This document shows, piece by piece, positions 8,001 through 17,321 of a stretch of 64,000 nt of DNA (position 1 is the stretch's first letter; each line of letters opens with the position of its first letter). The notes below the pieces were generated by a model that made no database searches, was not told the DNA's origin, and saw nothing but the letters and a program-made list of their open reading frames with translations. The translations under genes were made by a program, and so were the position numbers. Source of the DNA: Bacteroidota bacterium (GTDB taxonomy: Bacteria; Bacteroidota; Bacteroidia; Chitinophagales; Chitinophagaceae); assembly GCA_005798905.1 (NCBI GenBank), contig SYIK01000004.1:1-64000 (forward strand), written 5' to 3'.

Positions 8001-9310
8001 AAAACATAAAACCTGTTTCCGTTTTTTGGTTTCGCAGAGATTTGCGTTTGCATGACAATCACGGGTTTTATCAATCCTTAAAAAATTCAAGTGATGTGTT
8101 GCCTGTTTTCATTTTTGATAAAAACATCCTTGAACAGCTTTCTGATAAAAGGGACAAACGGATTTCATTCATTCATCAAACATTAAATACCTTATATGAT
8201 GAATTGATTAAACACGGTTCTTCATTGTTTGTGTTGCAGGATGAACCTTTACATGCAATCAAAATTATCTGCGATTCATTTTCTGTAAAATCAGTTTTTA
8301 CCAATCACGATTACGAACCCTATGCCATTGAAAGGGATTCAAAAATTAAAGAATGGTTAGAATCAAAAAATATTTCGTTTCATACTTTTAAAGACCAGGT
8401 GATTTTTGAAAAGAATGAAGTGATGAAATCCGATGGAACTCCTTACACCATATTTACTCCTTATTCAAAAATCTGGAAGCAAAAATTAGCAGAAGAAAAA
8501 ATCAAAACATTTCCATCTGAAAATTTATTGTCTAATCTTTTTAAAACAAAACCATTTCATTTTCCGTCACTCATCGAAATTGGATTTGAGAAATCTAAAA
8601 CTAAAATTCCTTCAATAGAAATCAATAAACAAATAGTGAGTAGTTATCATCTCACCAGAAATCTTCCTGCATTAAATGGAACAAGCAAGTTGAGTATTCA
8701 CCTGCGTTTTGGAACTGTTAGTATCAGAGAACTAGCAGCTACTGCATTGCAATTAAACGAACAATGGCTGAACGAATTAATCTGGAGAGATTTTTTTATG
8801 ATGATACTTTTTCAATTTCCATATGTGGGAAATAGAAGTTTTAAAATAAAATATGAAAATATTGAGTGGAGAAATAACGAAACTGAATTTGAAAAATGGT
8901 GTAATGGAGAAACCGGATATCCGATTGTTGATGCCGGCATGAGAGAGTTAAATGAAACCGGTTTTATGCATAACCGTGTGCGAATGATTGTGGCAAGTTT
9001 TTTAACCAAACATTTGTTGATAGACTGGCGATGGGGTGAAGCCTATTTTGCAGAAAAACTTTTGGACTACGAACTTTCATCCAACAATGGCAACTGGCAG
9101 TGGGCAGCAGGTTGCGGATGCGATGCTGCTCCTTGCTTCCGCATTTTTAACCCGACAGAACAAACAAAAAGGTTTGACCAAGAAATGATTTATATTAAAA
9201 AATGGATACCGAATTTTACTTCAAATTACTTACCACCAATTGTTGAACATGCCTTTGCAAGAAGAAGAGCATTGGAAGTATTTAAAAAATCATTGCGGGA
9301 AAATTACTGA
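7997..9310 (+). CDS. Deoxyribodipyrimidine photolyase / cryptochrome family
   Basis: 437 aa; WFRRDLRLHDN N-terminus; NNGNWQWAAGCGCDAAPCFRIFNP FAD-binding motif; TTG start overlapping the upstream stop. Confidence 0.92.
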   Translation: MKNIKPVSVFWFRRDLRLHDNHGFYQSLKNSSDVLPVFIFDKNILEQLSDKRDKRISFIHQTLNTLYDELIKHGSSLFVLQDEPLHAIKIICDSFSVKSVFTNHDYEPYAIERDSKIKEWLESKNISFHTFKDQVIFEKNEVMKSDGTPYTIFTPYSKIWKQKLAEEKIKTFPSENLLSNLFKTKPFHFPSLIEIGFEKSKTKIPSIEINKQIVSSYHLTRNLPALNGTSKLSIHLRFGTVSIRELAATALQLNEQWLNELIWRDFFMMILFQFPYVGNRSFKIKYENIEWRNNETEFEKWCNGETGYPIVDAGMRELNETGFMHNRVRMIVASFLTKHLLIDWRWGEAYFAEKLLDYELSSNNGNWQWAAGCGCDAAPCFRIFNPTEQTKRFDQEMIYIKKWIPNFTSNYLPPIVEHAFARRRALEVFKKSLRENY

Positions 9311-9313
9311 ACG

Positions 9314-10210
9314 ATGAAAAATATTTTAATAACCGGAGGCAGTGGTTTTGTAGGTAGGCAACTAACAAAGTTGCTAATTTTTAATGGTTATGAAGTAAGT
9401 TGGTTGACACGCAAAATTAATATCGACATTGACACTCCTCAGTATTCATGGGATTGGGAAAATAAATTTCTTGAACCTGCAGCAATAGAAAAAGCAGATG
9501 GGATAATTCATTTAGCAGGTGCCAATGTGGGAGGAAGAAGATGGAATGCAAAATGGAAAAAAGAAATTTATGATAGCAGAATCAAGTCAACCGAATTTCT
9601 TTTTGAATTCATTTCTGAACATCCAAATAAATTGAAGACCTTTATTTCTGCTTCTGCAACCGGTTATTACGGCTGCGAAACATCAGAGAAAATATTTACA
9701 GAATCAGATTTACCCGGTAAAGATTTCTTAGCTGAAACTTGCAGCGATTGGGATGCAGCGGCAAATAAGTTCAATCAACTTAAAATCAGAACTGCAATCA
9801 TTCGCACCGGAATTGGTCTTTCAGAAAACAGTGAAGCGTATAAAAAAATATGTTTGCCAATTCGTTTTGGATTAGGAGCATCAATTGGAAGTGGCAATCA
9901 ATTTTTTCCGTGGATACATCTGGATGATTTATGCAACATTTATTTAAAAGCAATTTCCGATAAAAAATTTATTGGAGTATATAATGCAGTTGCACCAGAA
10001 TTCATCACCAATTCTCAGTTGACGAAAACGATTGCAACGCATCTTAAAAGGGCTATCTGGTTACCAAACATTCCATCACGAGTTATTAAAATATTATTTG
10101 GCGAAATTTCAGATTCACTTTTGAACGGAAGCAGAATTTCATCTGAAAAAATTATCAAAACAGGTTTTGATTTTAAATATAAAAGCATTGGACATTTTTT
10201 AAAATCATGA
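9314..10210 (+). CDS. TIGR01777-type NAD-dependent epimerase/SDR
   Basis: 298 aa; ILITGGSGFVGRQL; DGIIHLAGANVGGRRW. Confidence 0.87.
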   Translation: MKNILITGGSGFVGRQLTKLLIFNGYEVSWLTRKINIDIDTPQYSWDWENKFLEPAAIEKADGIIHLAGANVGGRRWNAKWKKEIYDSRIKSTEFLFEFISEHPNKLKTFISASATGYYGCETSEKIFTESDLPGKDFLAETCSDWDAAANKFNQLKIRTAIIRTGIGLSENSEAYKKICLPIRFGLGASIGSGNQFFPWIHLDDLCNIYLKAISDKKFIGVYNAVAPEFITNSQLTKTIATHLKRAIWLPNIPSRVIKILFGEISDSLLNGSRISSEKIIKTGFDFKYKSIGHFLKS

Positions 10211-10224
10211 TGGCATACACACAA

Positions 10225-10289
10225 AAAAATACACTCTTAAAAACCGCTTAAGCCAGCCCACGAACCAAAGTTTTTAAGAGAGTATTTTT
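10225..10289 (+). terminator. Hairpin (likely terminator) downstream of the carotenoid operon
   Basis: AAAAATACACTCTTAAAAAC (10225-10244) / GTTTTTAAGAGAGTATTTTT (10270-10289), 19/20 complementary. Confidence 0.6.
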
Positions 10290-10460
10290 TCTCCTCCAAA
10301 AAATCCACCCTTCCTTTTTTTACAAATTTATTTTTCCTACCGCACGGGTTCACAGCGTACACGACCAGTTGTGCGTCTAATGTAAATCGCTTTTAATTAT
10401 CTTCGTGCGAAGTTCAAACAGTCTCACTTCGTATGAAAAGCAGAGCAGCACATAACATAA

Positions 10461-10584
10461 GATTAAAAGAAATTTTAAAAAAGGGGGCATTGACCGTTAA
10501 ACAAACAGTGGTGCATCTATCAAACAGTGGTGGTTATACAAACAGTCGTGCTTCTAATCCCCCTTTTTTAAAACTTCTTTAATC
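10461..10584. repeat. Long imperfect inverted repeat enclosing short direct repeats
   Basis: GATTAAAAGAAATTTTAAAAAAGGGGGCAT (10461-10490) vs ATCCCCCTTTTTTAAAACTTCTTTAATC (10557-10584). The loop holds CAAACAGTGGTGCATCTAT, CAAACAGTGGTGGTTATA and CAAACAGTCGTGCTTCTA. Confidence 0.75.
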
Positions 10585-10614
10585 CCTTCTTCGTTATCAT
10601 AAATCAAAATGAAC

Positions 10615-10646
10615 AAAAAAGCCATCTGATTTTTTCAGATGGCTTT
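10615..10646 (-). terminator. Intrinsic terminator of rpsL-rpsG
   Basis: Perfect 12-bp stem AAAGCCATCTGA/TCAGATGGCTTT, followed on the - strand by a T tract. Confidence 0.88.
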
Positions 10647-10668
10647 AAGTTACTATTTTAAAAACGAA

Positions 10669-11136
10669 TTAAATTCTAAAATGTGCAAATGCTTTGTTTG
10701 CTTCTGCCATACGGTGTACATCTTCCTTTTTCTTAAAAGCAGATCCTTCGCCTTTTGCTGCAGCTACAATTTCTCCTGCAAGTTTATCCGACATACTGCG
10801 ACCGTTTCTTTCGCGGCTATAACGAACCAACCATTTTATGCTTAATGATATTTTTCTATCGGCACGTACTTCTGAAGGAATTTGAAAAGTTGCACCACCA
10901 ATACGACGGCTGCGTACTTCTACCGATGGCGTAACATTTGCCAAAGCAATTTTCCAAAGTTCATACCCATCTTCGCCTGTTTGTTTATTCACTTTTGCAA
11001 GTGCATCATAAAAAATATTGTATGCACCACTTTTTTTCCCTTGCCACATAATATTGTTTACAAAACGAGTAACTAACTTATCGTTGTATTGTGGATCGGG
11101 TGCTAATGCTCTTTTCTTGGCTTGTGCTTTACGCAT
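10669..11136 (-). CDS. rpsG: 30S ribosomal protein S7
   Basis: 155 aa; MRKAQAKKRALAPDPQYNDKLVTRFVNNIM. Confidence 0.97.
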   Translation of the reverse strand: MRKAQAKKRALAPDPQYNDKLVTRFVNNIMWQGKKSGAYNIFYDALAKVNKQTGEDGYELWKIALANVTPSVEVRSRRIGGATFQIPSEVRADRKISLSIKWLVRYSRERNGRSMSDKLAGEIVAAAKGEGSAFKKKEDVHRMAEANKAFAHFRI

Positions 11137-11156
11137 GTTATTATTATTTCAGTTTA

Positions 11157-11537
11157 TTATTTTTTACTTTTTTCGCGCTTGGTTCCGTATTTAGAACGAC
11201 TCTTTTTACGGTCTTTTACACCTGCAGTGTCAAGCGATCCGCGAACAATATGATAACGTACTCCCGGTAAATCTTTTACACGACCTCCGCGAATTAATAC
11301 GATTGAGTGCTCTTGTAAATTATGACCTTCACCCGGGATGTAGGCAATTACTTCCACTTTATTTGTCAAACGAACTTTTGCTACTTTACGTAGTGCAGAG
11401 TTTGGTTTTTTGGGAGTCGTTGTGTACACACGTGTACAAACGCCACGACGCTGTGGACAGCTATCCAAAGCCCTTGATTTACTTTTTGCTTTAATGATTT
11501 CTCTTCCTTTGCGAACCAGTTGTTGTATTGTAGGCAT
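11157..11537 (-). CDS. rpsL: 30S ribosomal protein S12
   Basis: 126 aa; [34 protein letters not shown]. Confidence 0.98.
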   Translation of the reverse strand: MPTIQQLVRKGREIIKAKSKSRALDSCPQRRGVCTRVYTTTPKKPNSALRKVAKVRLTNKVEVIAYIPGEGHNLQEHSIVLIRGGRVKDLPGVRYHIVRGSLDTAGVKDRKKSRSKYGTKREKSKK

Positions 11538-11563
11538 TCTGAACCTTTTATTTTTGGGACGGC

Positions 11564-11595
11564 AAAGGTAAAGGCCAATGAGTTAACCACCAAAA
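11564..11595 (-). promoter_or_regulatory. rpsL-rpsG promoter
   Basis: On the - strand: TTTG-N20-TACCTTTG, a perfect match to the Bacteroidetes consensus, 27 bp upstream of rpsL. Confidence 0.75.
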
Positions 11596-11628
11596 ATCAT
11601 AGCCATATTTCAAAAAAAAAGGAGATTC

Positions 11629-12693
11629 TTAGATTTTCCACATCCAATTGTATTTATCGGCACACTTAGTTTCGCGAATATCGGACAACCATTTTTTTAG
11701 CAAAAGGGCGTGTTCGAATTTTTCAATATCAAATTTCATAGAGAAATCCTTGTATTGAAGTTCTTTGATTAATGCAATAGTAACAGCAGTTCCGGCAACA
11801 AACACTTCGATGGACTTCCCATTTTTATATGCATCAATTATTTCATCAATGCTTAAAGGTCTCTCTTCAATAGTTAGCCCCATATCACTTAATAAAGTAA
11901 TTGCGCTCTGCCGAGTTACTCCATTTAAAATTGTTCCCATGGAAAGATCTGGTGTAATAACAATATTATCAATGATGAAAAAAATATTCATCGCACCACA
12001 TTCTTGTACATATTTGTGTTCAACAGCATCTGTCCATAATACTTGGTCAAACCCTAATTTTTTTGCTTTGGAAGTTGCATATAATGATGCCCCATAATTT
12101 CCTGCTGCTTTTACAAATCCAACACCACCAGCTGCAGCTCTTACATATTTTTCTTCAATATAAATTCGTAATGGCTCGTTGTAATATGGACCTGTTGGGC
12201 TTAAAATAATCATGAATTTATAATTATCCGATGGCCTTACACCAATCATTTCATCCGTTGCAAACATAAATGGACGAATATATAAAGATGAATTCTCATG
12301 TTGTGGAATCCAATTTCTATCTAAATCAATCAATGCACGCATTCCATCCATAAAAATTTCTTTGGGAATTGTTGGCATTTGCATTCTTTCAGCCGATAAA
12401 TTGAAGCGCTTAAAATTATCTTCCGGTCTAAAAATAAATGCTTCGCCCTCTTCATTTTTATAGGCTTTAATTCCTTCAAAAATTGATTGCCCATAATGAA
12501 TTGCAGCAATCGAAGGACTTAATACTAATGGTTGATATGGTTTTATTTCCACATTCTTCCATTCTCCATTCTCAAAATCGGCTTCCAACATGTGGTCGGA
12601 AAAATATCTTCCAAACGGAATATTAACTAAATTCAAATTTTTCAATTTGCTTCCTTCTGCTTTACTTATTTTGATGTCCATATTTGCAACCAT
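11629..12693 (-). CDS. ilvE: Branched-chain amino acid aminotransferase
   Basis: 354 aa; class IV aminotransferase (IHYGQSIFEGIKAYKNEEGEAFIFRPEDN). Confidence 0.94.
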   Translation of the reverse strand: MVANMDIKISKAEGSKLKNLNLVNIPFGRYFSDHMLEADFENGEWKNVEIKPYQPLVLSPSIAAIHYGQSIFEGIKAYKNEEGEAFIFRPEDNFKRFNLSAERMQMPTIPKEIFMDGMRALIDLDRNWIPQHENSSLYIRPFMFATDEMIGVRPSDNYKFMIILSPTGPYYNEPLRIYIEEKYVRAAAGGVGFVKAAGNYGASLYATSKAKKLGFDQVLWTDAVEHKYVQECGAMNIFFIIDNIVITPDLSMGTILNGVTRQSAITLLSDMGLTIEERPLSIDEIIDAYKNGKSIEVFVAGTAVTIALIKELQYKDFSMKFDIEKFEHALLLKKWLSDIRETKCADKYNWMWKI

Positions 12694-12758
12694 TATGTAT
12701 ATTTTTGACGGTGCAAAGAAACAAAAATAAATTAATACTATAAGTCTATCTGTAATTT

Positions 12759-13259
12759 ATGTCTTTGAACAAAATACAACTACCGCCATACCTTGTTGCT
12801 GAATTTTACAAAACGCATTTAGTTGAGCTAAATAGTTCTACTAATTCAAATACAGAATCTAAAAAATCGGAAACTTTAAAATCGCTTGGAGAAAACAAAA
12901 AACAGATTGCCATTCTTGTTAATTATTCCGATTCGGTTTTTTTAGCTGACAATCAACTTAATTTTCTTACACAACTTTTGGCAGCTTGCAAACTGAATTT
13001 AGGAGATGTTGCCATCATAAATTTTCATGGTTTAAAAATGGATTTCGAAACCATTTATTTTCAATTCAAAACTAAAGTGGTTTTACTTTTTGATGTAGCT
13101 CCGGCATCGTTAGAAATACCAATTTCATTTCCACAATTTCAAGTACAAAAATACAAGGAAACAAGTTTTTTATTTATGCCTTCTTTGCAAGAAATTGAAT
13201 CTGAAAAGACTTTAAAAATAAAAACATGGAACTGTTTAAAAATTATTTTTAATTTATGA
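12759..13259 (+). CDS. Conserved hypothetical protein
   Basis: 166 aa ORF overlapping rdgB by 4 bp; no family recognised. Confidence 0.7.
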   Translation: MSLNKIQLPPYLVAEFYKTHLVELNSSTNSNTESKKSETLKSLGENKKQIAILVNYSDSVFLADNQLNFLTQLLAACKLNLGDVAIINFHGLKMDFETIYFQFKTKVVLLFDVAPASLEIPISFPQFQVQKYKETSFLFMPSLQEIESEKTLKIKTWNCLKIIFNL

Positions 13260-13837
13260 AACTGATTTTTGCAACAAATAATCAACATAAAGTAGATGAA
13301 ATAAAAGCAGTGATTGGAAAACATTTCACGATTACAAGTCTGCGCGAAGCGGGAATTGGCATTGAAATTTCTGAACCGCACAACACCATTTTGGAAAATG
13401 CAAGCGAAAAATCAAAAACTATTTATCAACTTACCGGAAGTAACTGCTTTAGCGAAGACACGGGGCTTGAAGTAGAAGCACTCGATGGTGCACCGGGTGT
13501 AAAAAGTGCACGCTATGCTGGCGATCAAAAATCTTTCGATGCAAATATTGAAAAATTATTGTTGAATTTGAAAGACAAATCCAATCGAAATGCACGATTC
13601 AAAACAATCATTTCTTTATTAATAGATAAGGAAGAATTTTTTTTCGAAGGTATTTGCGAAGGTGAAATATTAAATGAAAAAAGAGGAGCCGGTGGTTTTG
13701 GATACGATTCAGTTTTTGTACCAACTGGCGCAACTAAAAGTTTTGCAGAAATGAACCTTGAAGAAAAAAACATATTCAGCCACCGCAGAAAAGCAACTGA
13801 TAAATTAATAAAATTTTTACAAAATTTTTCAACCTAA
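13256..13837 (+). CDS. rdgB: Non-canonical purine NTP diphosphatase (RdgB/HAM1)
   Basis: MKLIFATNNQHKVDEIKAV; EDTGLEVEALDGAPGVKSARYAG; GGFGYDSVFVP; SHRRKA. Confidence 0.96.
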   Translation: MKLIFATNNQHKVDEIKAVIGKHFTITSLREAGIGIEISEPHNTILENASEKSKTIYQLTGSNCFSEDTGLEVEALDGAPGVKSARYAGDQKSFDANIEKLLLNLKDKSNRNARFKTIISLLIDKEEFFFEGICEGEILNEKRGAGGFGYDSVFVPTGATKSFAEMNLEEKNIFSHRRKATDKLIKFLQNFST

Positions 13838-14583
13838 TTTTCTTCGTCATTATTCCAAATTTTCCAACTTTCATCTGCTTGAATTTGCAACATCTCCAAT
13901 CCGTTTTGAATTTCGGCACCTTTCGCTTCTCCTTTTATCAAAAAATTTGTTTTCTTCGGATTATAAATTAAATCAAAAAGTAAATGATTGGAACCAAGAT
14001 GTTCGTACGGAATTTCAGGAAAATCTTTTTCATTTGGACACATGCCCAACGGCGTTGTATTAATAATTAATTGATTCAAATTCATCGTTTCCGCATTCAG
14101 CTGTTTGTAAGCCAGTTGCCTATTTGCAGGGTTTCGAGAAACAAACTGATAGTTGATTTGAAGTTCTTCCAAAACAAATTGAACAGCTTTTGCAGCGCCA
14201 CCCGTTCCTAAAATCAACGCAGTTTGCTGCTTTGTAAAATCTATTTTTTTTTCTAAAGATTTTTTGAAACCAATTACATCTGTATTAAATCCTTTTGTTT
14301 TTCCGTTCATTATTTTAATACAATTGCACGCACCAATTTTTTCAACTTCAGCACTAATTTCATCCAAAAATAAAAGCACTTTTTTTTTATACGGTAGTGT
14401 AACATTCAAACCTTGCAAGCCAGAAATCAACATCAATTGTTTAAACTCTTCAATTGATTCCAATTGAAAATTTTCATACCTACAATCGGTTAAATTTTCT
14501 TTCTCAAATTTTTCTGTAAAATATTTTTTAGAAAAGGAGTGAGCCAATGGTTTTCCAATTACTCCAAATAATCGCATGTTCAA
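13834..14583 (-). CDS. aroE: Shikimate dehydrogenase
   Basis: 249 aa; FGVIGKPLAHSFSKKYF; GLNVTLPYKK; GTGGAAKAV. Confidence 0.95.
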   Translation of the reverse strand: MNMRLFGVIGKPLAHSFSKKYFTEKFEKENLTDCRYENFQLESIEEFKQLMLISGLQGLNVTLPYKKKVLLFLDEISAEVEKIGACNCIKIMNGKTKGFNTDVIGFKKSLEKKIDFTKQQTALILGTGGAAKAVQFVLEELQINYQFVSRNPANRQLAYKQLNAETMNLNQLIINTTPLGMCPNEKDFPEIPYEHLGSNHLLFDLIYNPKKTNFLIKGEAKGAEIQNGLEMLQIQADESWKIWNNDEEN

Positions 14584-15347
14584 TTTTCTTTATTCAAATA
14601 TAAATGGAAAGTATCGCCTCGTAGTCCAATGCGCATTGCTTCCAATGGCAACACTTCTGAAGGTGCAATATTTCCAAGATTAACATTACAGCCAACTAAT
14701 TCGATAAAATATAATTGCTGTGCTTTTTGGGGTGCTTCCCAAAGAATTTTTTCGGCAGGAATTTTGGTTAAAATCTCCTGAACTAATCCTTCACGCACTT
14801 CACCTGTTCCTCTATAAATACCAACATTTCCCGCCTCTCTTGCTTCTGCAATTACATAAGCAGCACCGGCATTCAATTCAGCATCCATTAATTCAATCCA
14901 TTTATACGGTGGCATAATATGTGTTGCATCTTTACTTCCTACTTCGCTAAGTACAGTTCCGTAGTTAGTCAATTTTTCAATATACCCACATTTTTCAGCA
15001 TGAGGAATGTTTATTGAACCATCGCTTACTTCCATATGAGTAATCACAAATTCTTTGCAAATACCTAAATAATCATCAAATTGATTTCGAATTAAAAATG
15101 CTTCGAAAAGTGTGCCTCCAAAATAAACTGGAATATCAAAAGATTGATAAACTTTTATTTTTTCTTTCAAATTCGGGGTTACAAATGAAGTGCCAAACCC
15201 CAATTTTACAATATCAACATGCGGATGTGAAATACTTAAAAAATTTTCAACTTCATTAATACTTAACCCTTTATCCATCACCATTGTTAAGCCGTTAACG
15301 CGTGGGCGTTGCAGACGATTAGGTATTTGAGAAAGCTGAAAATTCAT
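14580..15347 (-). CDS. Phosphosulfolactate synthase-like protein (ComA family)
   Basis: 255 aa; RPRVNGLTMVMDKGLS, DIVKLGFGTS, YFGGTLFEAF, EVSDGSI, EAREAGNVGIYRGTGEVR. Confidence 0.88.
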   Translation of the reverse strand: MNFQLSQIPNRLQRPRVNGLTMVMDKGLSINEVENFLSISHPHVDIVKLGFGTSFVTPNLKEKIKVYQSFDIPVYFGGTLFEAFLIRNQFDDYLGICKEFVITHMEVSDGSINIPHAEKCGYIEKLTNYGTVLSEVGSKDATHIMPPYKWIELMDAELNAGAAYVIAEAREAGNVGIYRGTGEVREGLVQEILTKIPAEKILWEAPQKAQQLYFIELVGCNVNLGNIAPSEVLPLEAMRIGLRGDTFHLYLNKEN

Positions 15348-15395
15348 TGTAAAATTTATTAATTAAAAAATAAAGTCAAAAATAGGAAACAAAAA

Positions 15396-16808
15396 TTATA
15401 ATTTTTTAAACTTCGAAATTACATTTACTACCTGTTGGTTTTGAAGAATTGAAGTATTGAGTTCAACAAACTTTTTTAACAACTTTGATTTTTTTTGCAT
15501 GGCTTTTTCCAATTGCAACACCGCTTCTTTTGACTTTCCTGCTGCAAAAAGAAATGCGCTATAATAGTACAAAAACAAGGGTTTCGAATTGGTATTTTTT
15601 AATGCTAACTCTACTTGAATCAATCCTTCGTTTATCGCATTGGCTTTATACAAACCACGTAGCAAAGATTCCCAACCGCTTTCATTTTTTGGTCTTGCAC
15701 GAACCACAATGAAAAAATATTGAATTGCTTCATTCCAATTTTCTTGCTGCAATTTGCATTCGCCCATTAATAAATTATATGCAGGATGCGAAGGCTGTAT
15801 TTTCAATGCTGCTTCTAATTGTTTTGCTGCACTCTCCCACTGGCCTTCGTTGAAATAAGTACAAGCAGTTTTATAATACAACTTTCCTTCTTCGGGATTG
15901 ATATGAGACGCTTTGCGGTAATAAAATCTTGCCTGTGCATTATTGTTTAATTTATCAAAACAATGACCGATTGCTTCAAAAATAAGTGGATCGGGTTTGG
16001 AAAGTTCAGCAACTTTTTCAAGCATTTCAATTGCTTCTTTGAATTTGCGCAAACGAATAAAAGCATCTGCCATATTGCGATAAGCATAATCAAATTTTTC
16101 GTCAATTGTTACAGAAAAATGATACGCGTCAATTGCTTTTTCATATAATTTTAATCCTTGATACGCTGCACCTAAATTGAACCACGCTAATTCGTTGTAA
16201 GGAAAATCATCAATTATTTTTTTATGCAATCGAATACTTTCTTCGTTGCGACCGGTGAAATCCGTCCAAAAACAAATTTTCAATAACGCTTCTTCGTTAT
16301 TCGGTTCTTCATTTAAAATAAGTTGAAGACAATCAAATATTTTTTCAAATTCTTCATAATCATCGTACACATCCGTCAACTCAAAAAGCAAATCAACTCT
16401 TTCTTCTCCTTCAAAAATGGTAAGTGCTTTTTCTAAAATCTCCACTGCTTTTTGTTGTAAATCAAGCGCCAAATATGCACTTGATTTCAAAATATAAATA
16501 TCAATATTGCTTGAGTCGAGTGTTTCAATATGATCCAAAAGATGCAACGCATCTTGGTATTTATTTGCAGTTAATAATAAATCTGCTTTGCGAATTAAAA
16601 TTGAAGAAGAGAATGGAAAACAGTCTGCACCCATTTCGGCGGCTTCCATTGCTAAACTTGCGGCTTCTTTTTCATCGAAATAGTCAATGATTTTTTCAAA
16701 ATCTTCTTCATCAAGAAATATTTGTTTTCGACCATTTTTAAGATCGTCGTATTGCCTTAACAATTCTTTCAAATCATCCCAATCTTCGCGGTACGGATTT
16801 TCTTTCAT
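15396..16808 (-). CDS. Tetratricopeptide repeat protein
   Basis: 470 aa with many TPR units (e.g. AWFNLGAAYQGLKLYEKAIDAYHFSVTIDEKFDYAYRNMADAF). Confidence 0.9.
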   Translation of the reverse strand: MKENPYREDWDDLKELLRQYDDLKNGRKQIFLDEEDFEKIIDYFDEKEAASLAMEAAEMGADCFPFSSSILIRKADLLLTANKYQDALHLLDHIETLDSSNIDIYILKSSAYLALDLQQKAVEILEKALTIFEGEERVDLLFELTDVYDDYEEFEKIFDCLQLILNEEPNNEEALLKICFWTDFTGRNEESIRLHKKIIDDFPYNELAWFNLGAAYQGLKLYEKAIDAYHFSVTIDEKFDYAYRNMADAFIRLRKFKEAIEMLEKVAELSKPDPLIFEAIGHCFDKLNNNAQARFYYRKASHINPEEGKLYYKTACTYFNEGQWESAAKQLEAALKIQPSHPAYNLLMGECKLQQENWNEAIQYFFIVVRARPKNESGWESLLRGLYKANAINEGLIQVELALKNTNSKPLFLYYYSAFLFAAGKSKEAVLQLEKAMQKKSKLLKKFVELNTSILQNQQVVNVISKFKKL

Positions 16809-16932
16809 GGCTTTTTCTTCTCGGTCAATTTACTATTTTTTTTCAGTGCGCAATTTTAAATACTATTTTGGTAATTGACGCGTTAAAGAATTGTAAAAAC
16901 TGTTTAAAAACCAGAACTATCATTCCCATTTT

Positions 16933-17310
16933 TTGTATTTAACTTCGCAACAGATGAATTTTAAACCAAAAATACCGAATCAATTTTTTTACAAAAAACT
17001 CGTGTTTTTTTGTTTACTTATTACAATTAGTTCCCTTGTTTTTGCCGCAAGCGGTGGCGGAAATTCGAATGCAAAAAAAATAGCTTTATTACAAAAAAAT
17101 AAAATTGCAACCAACGGAAAATTTTCATTGAAATCGAACTATGCTTACCGTGGAAGCCAAATATTATCTGTCAACTCAACTAATACAATTCGACTTCATT
17201 CAATTGTGACACTTCAAAAAGGTAGAGCAACTTATATTTTACCATTGAAAACTACGGTGTACAAACAACGAATAAAGTTATCTACAGGAATTCCACAGAT
17301 GAACAAATAG
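16933..17310 (+). CDS. Small hypothetical secreted protein
   Basis: 125 aa ORF with hydrophobic N-terminal segment (LVFFCLLITISSLVFAASGG). Confidence 0.55.
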   Translation: MYLTSQQMNFKPKIPNQFFYKKLVFFCLLITISSLVFAASGGGNSNAKKIALLQKNKIATNGKFSLKSNYAYRGSQILSVNSTNTIRLHSIVTLQKGRATYILPLKTTVYKQRIKLSTGIPQMNK

Positions 17311-17321
17311 CAAAACCGTTT

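Noticed and set aside
10502-10556. Possible mini-CRISPR from CAAACAGTGGTG repeats
   Set aside because: Only three short, degenerate repeats with no proper spacers and no cas genes; better explained as internal repeats of the inverted-repeat element.
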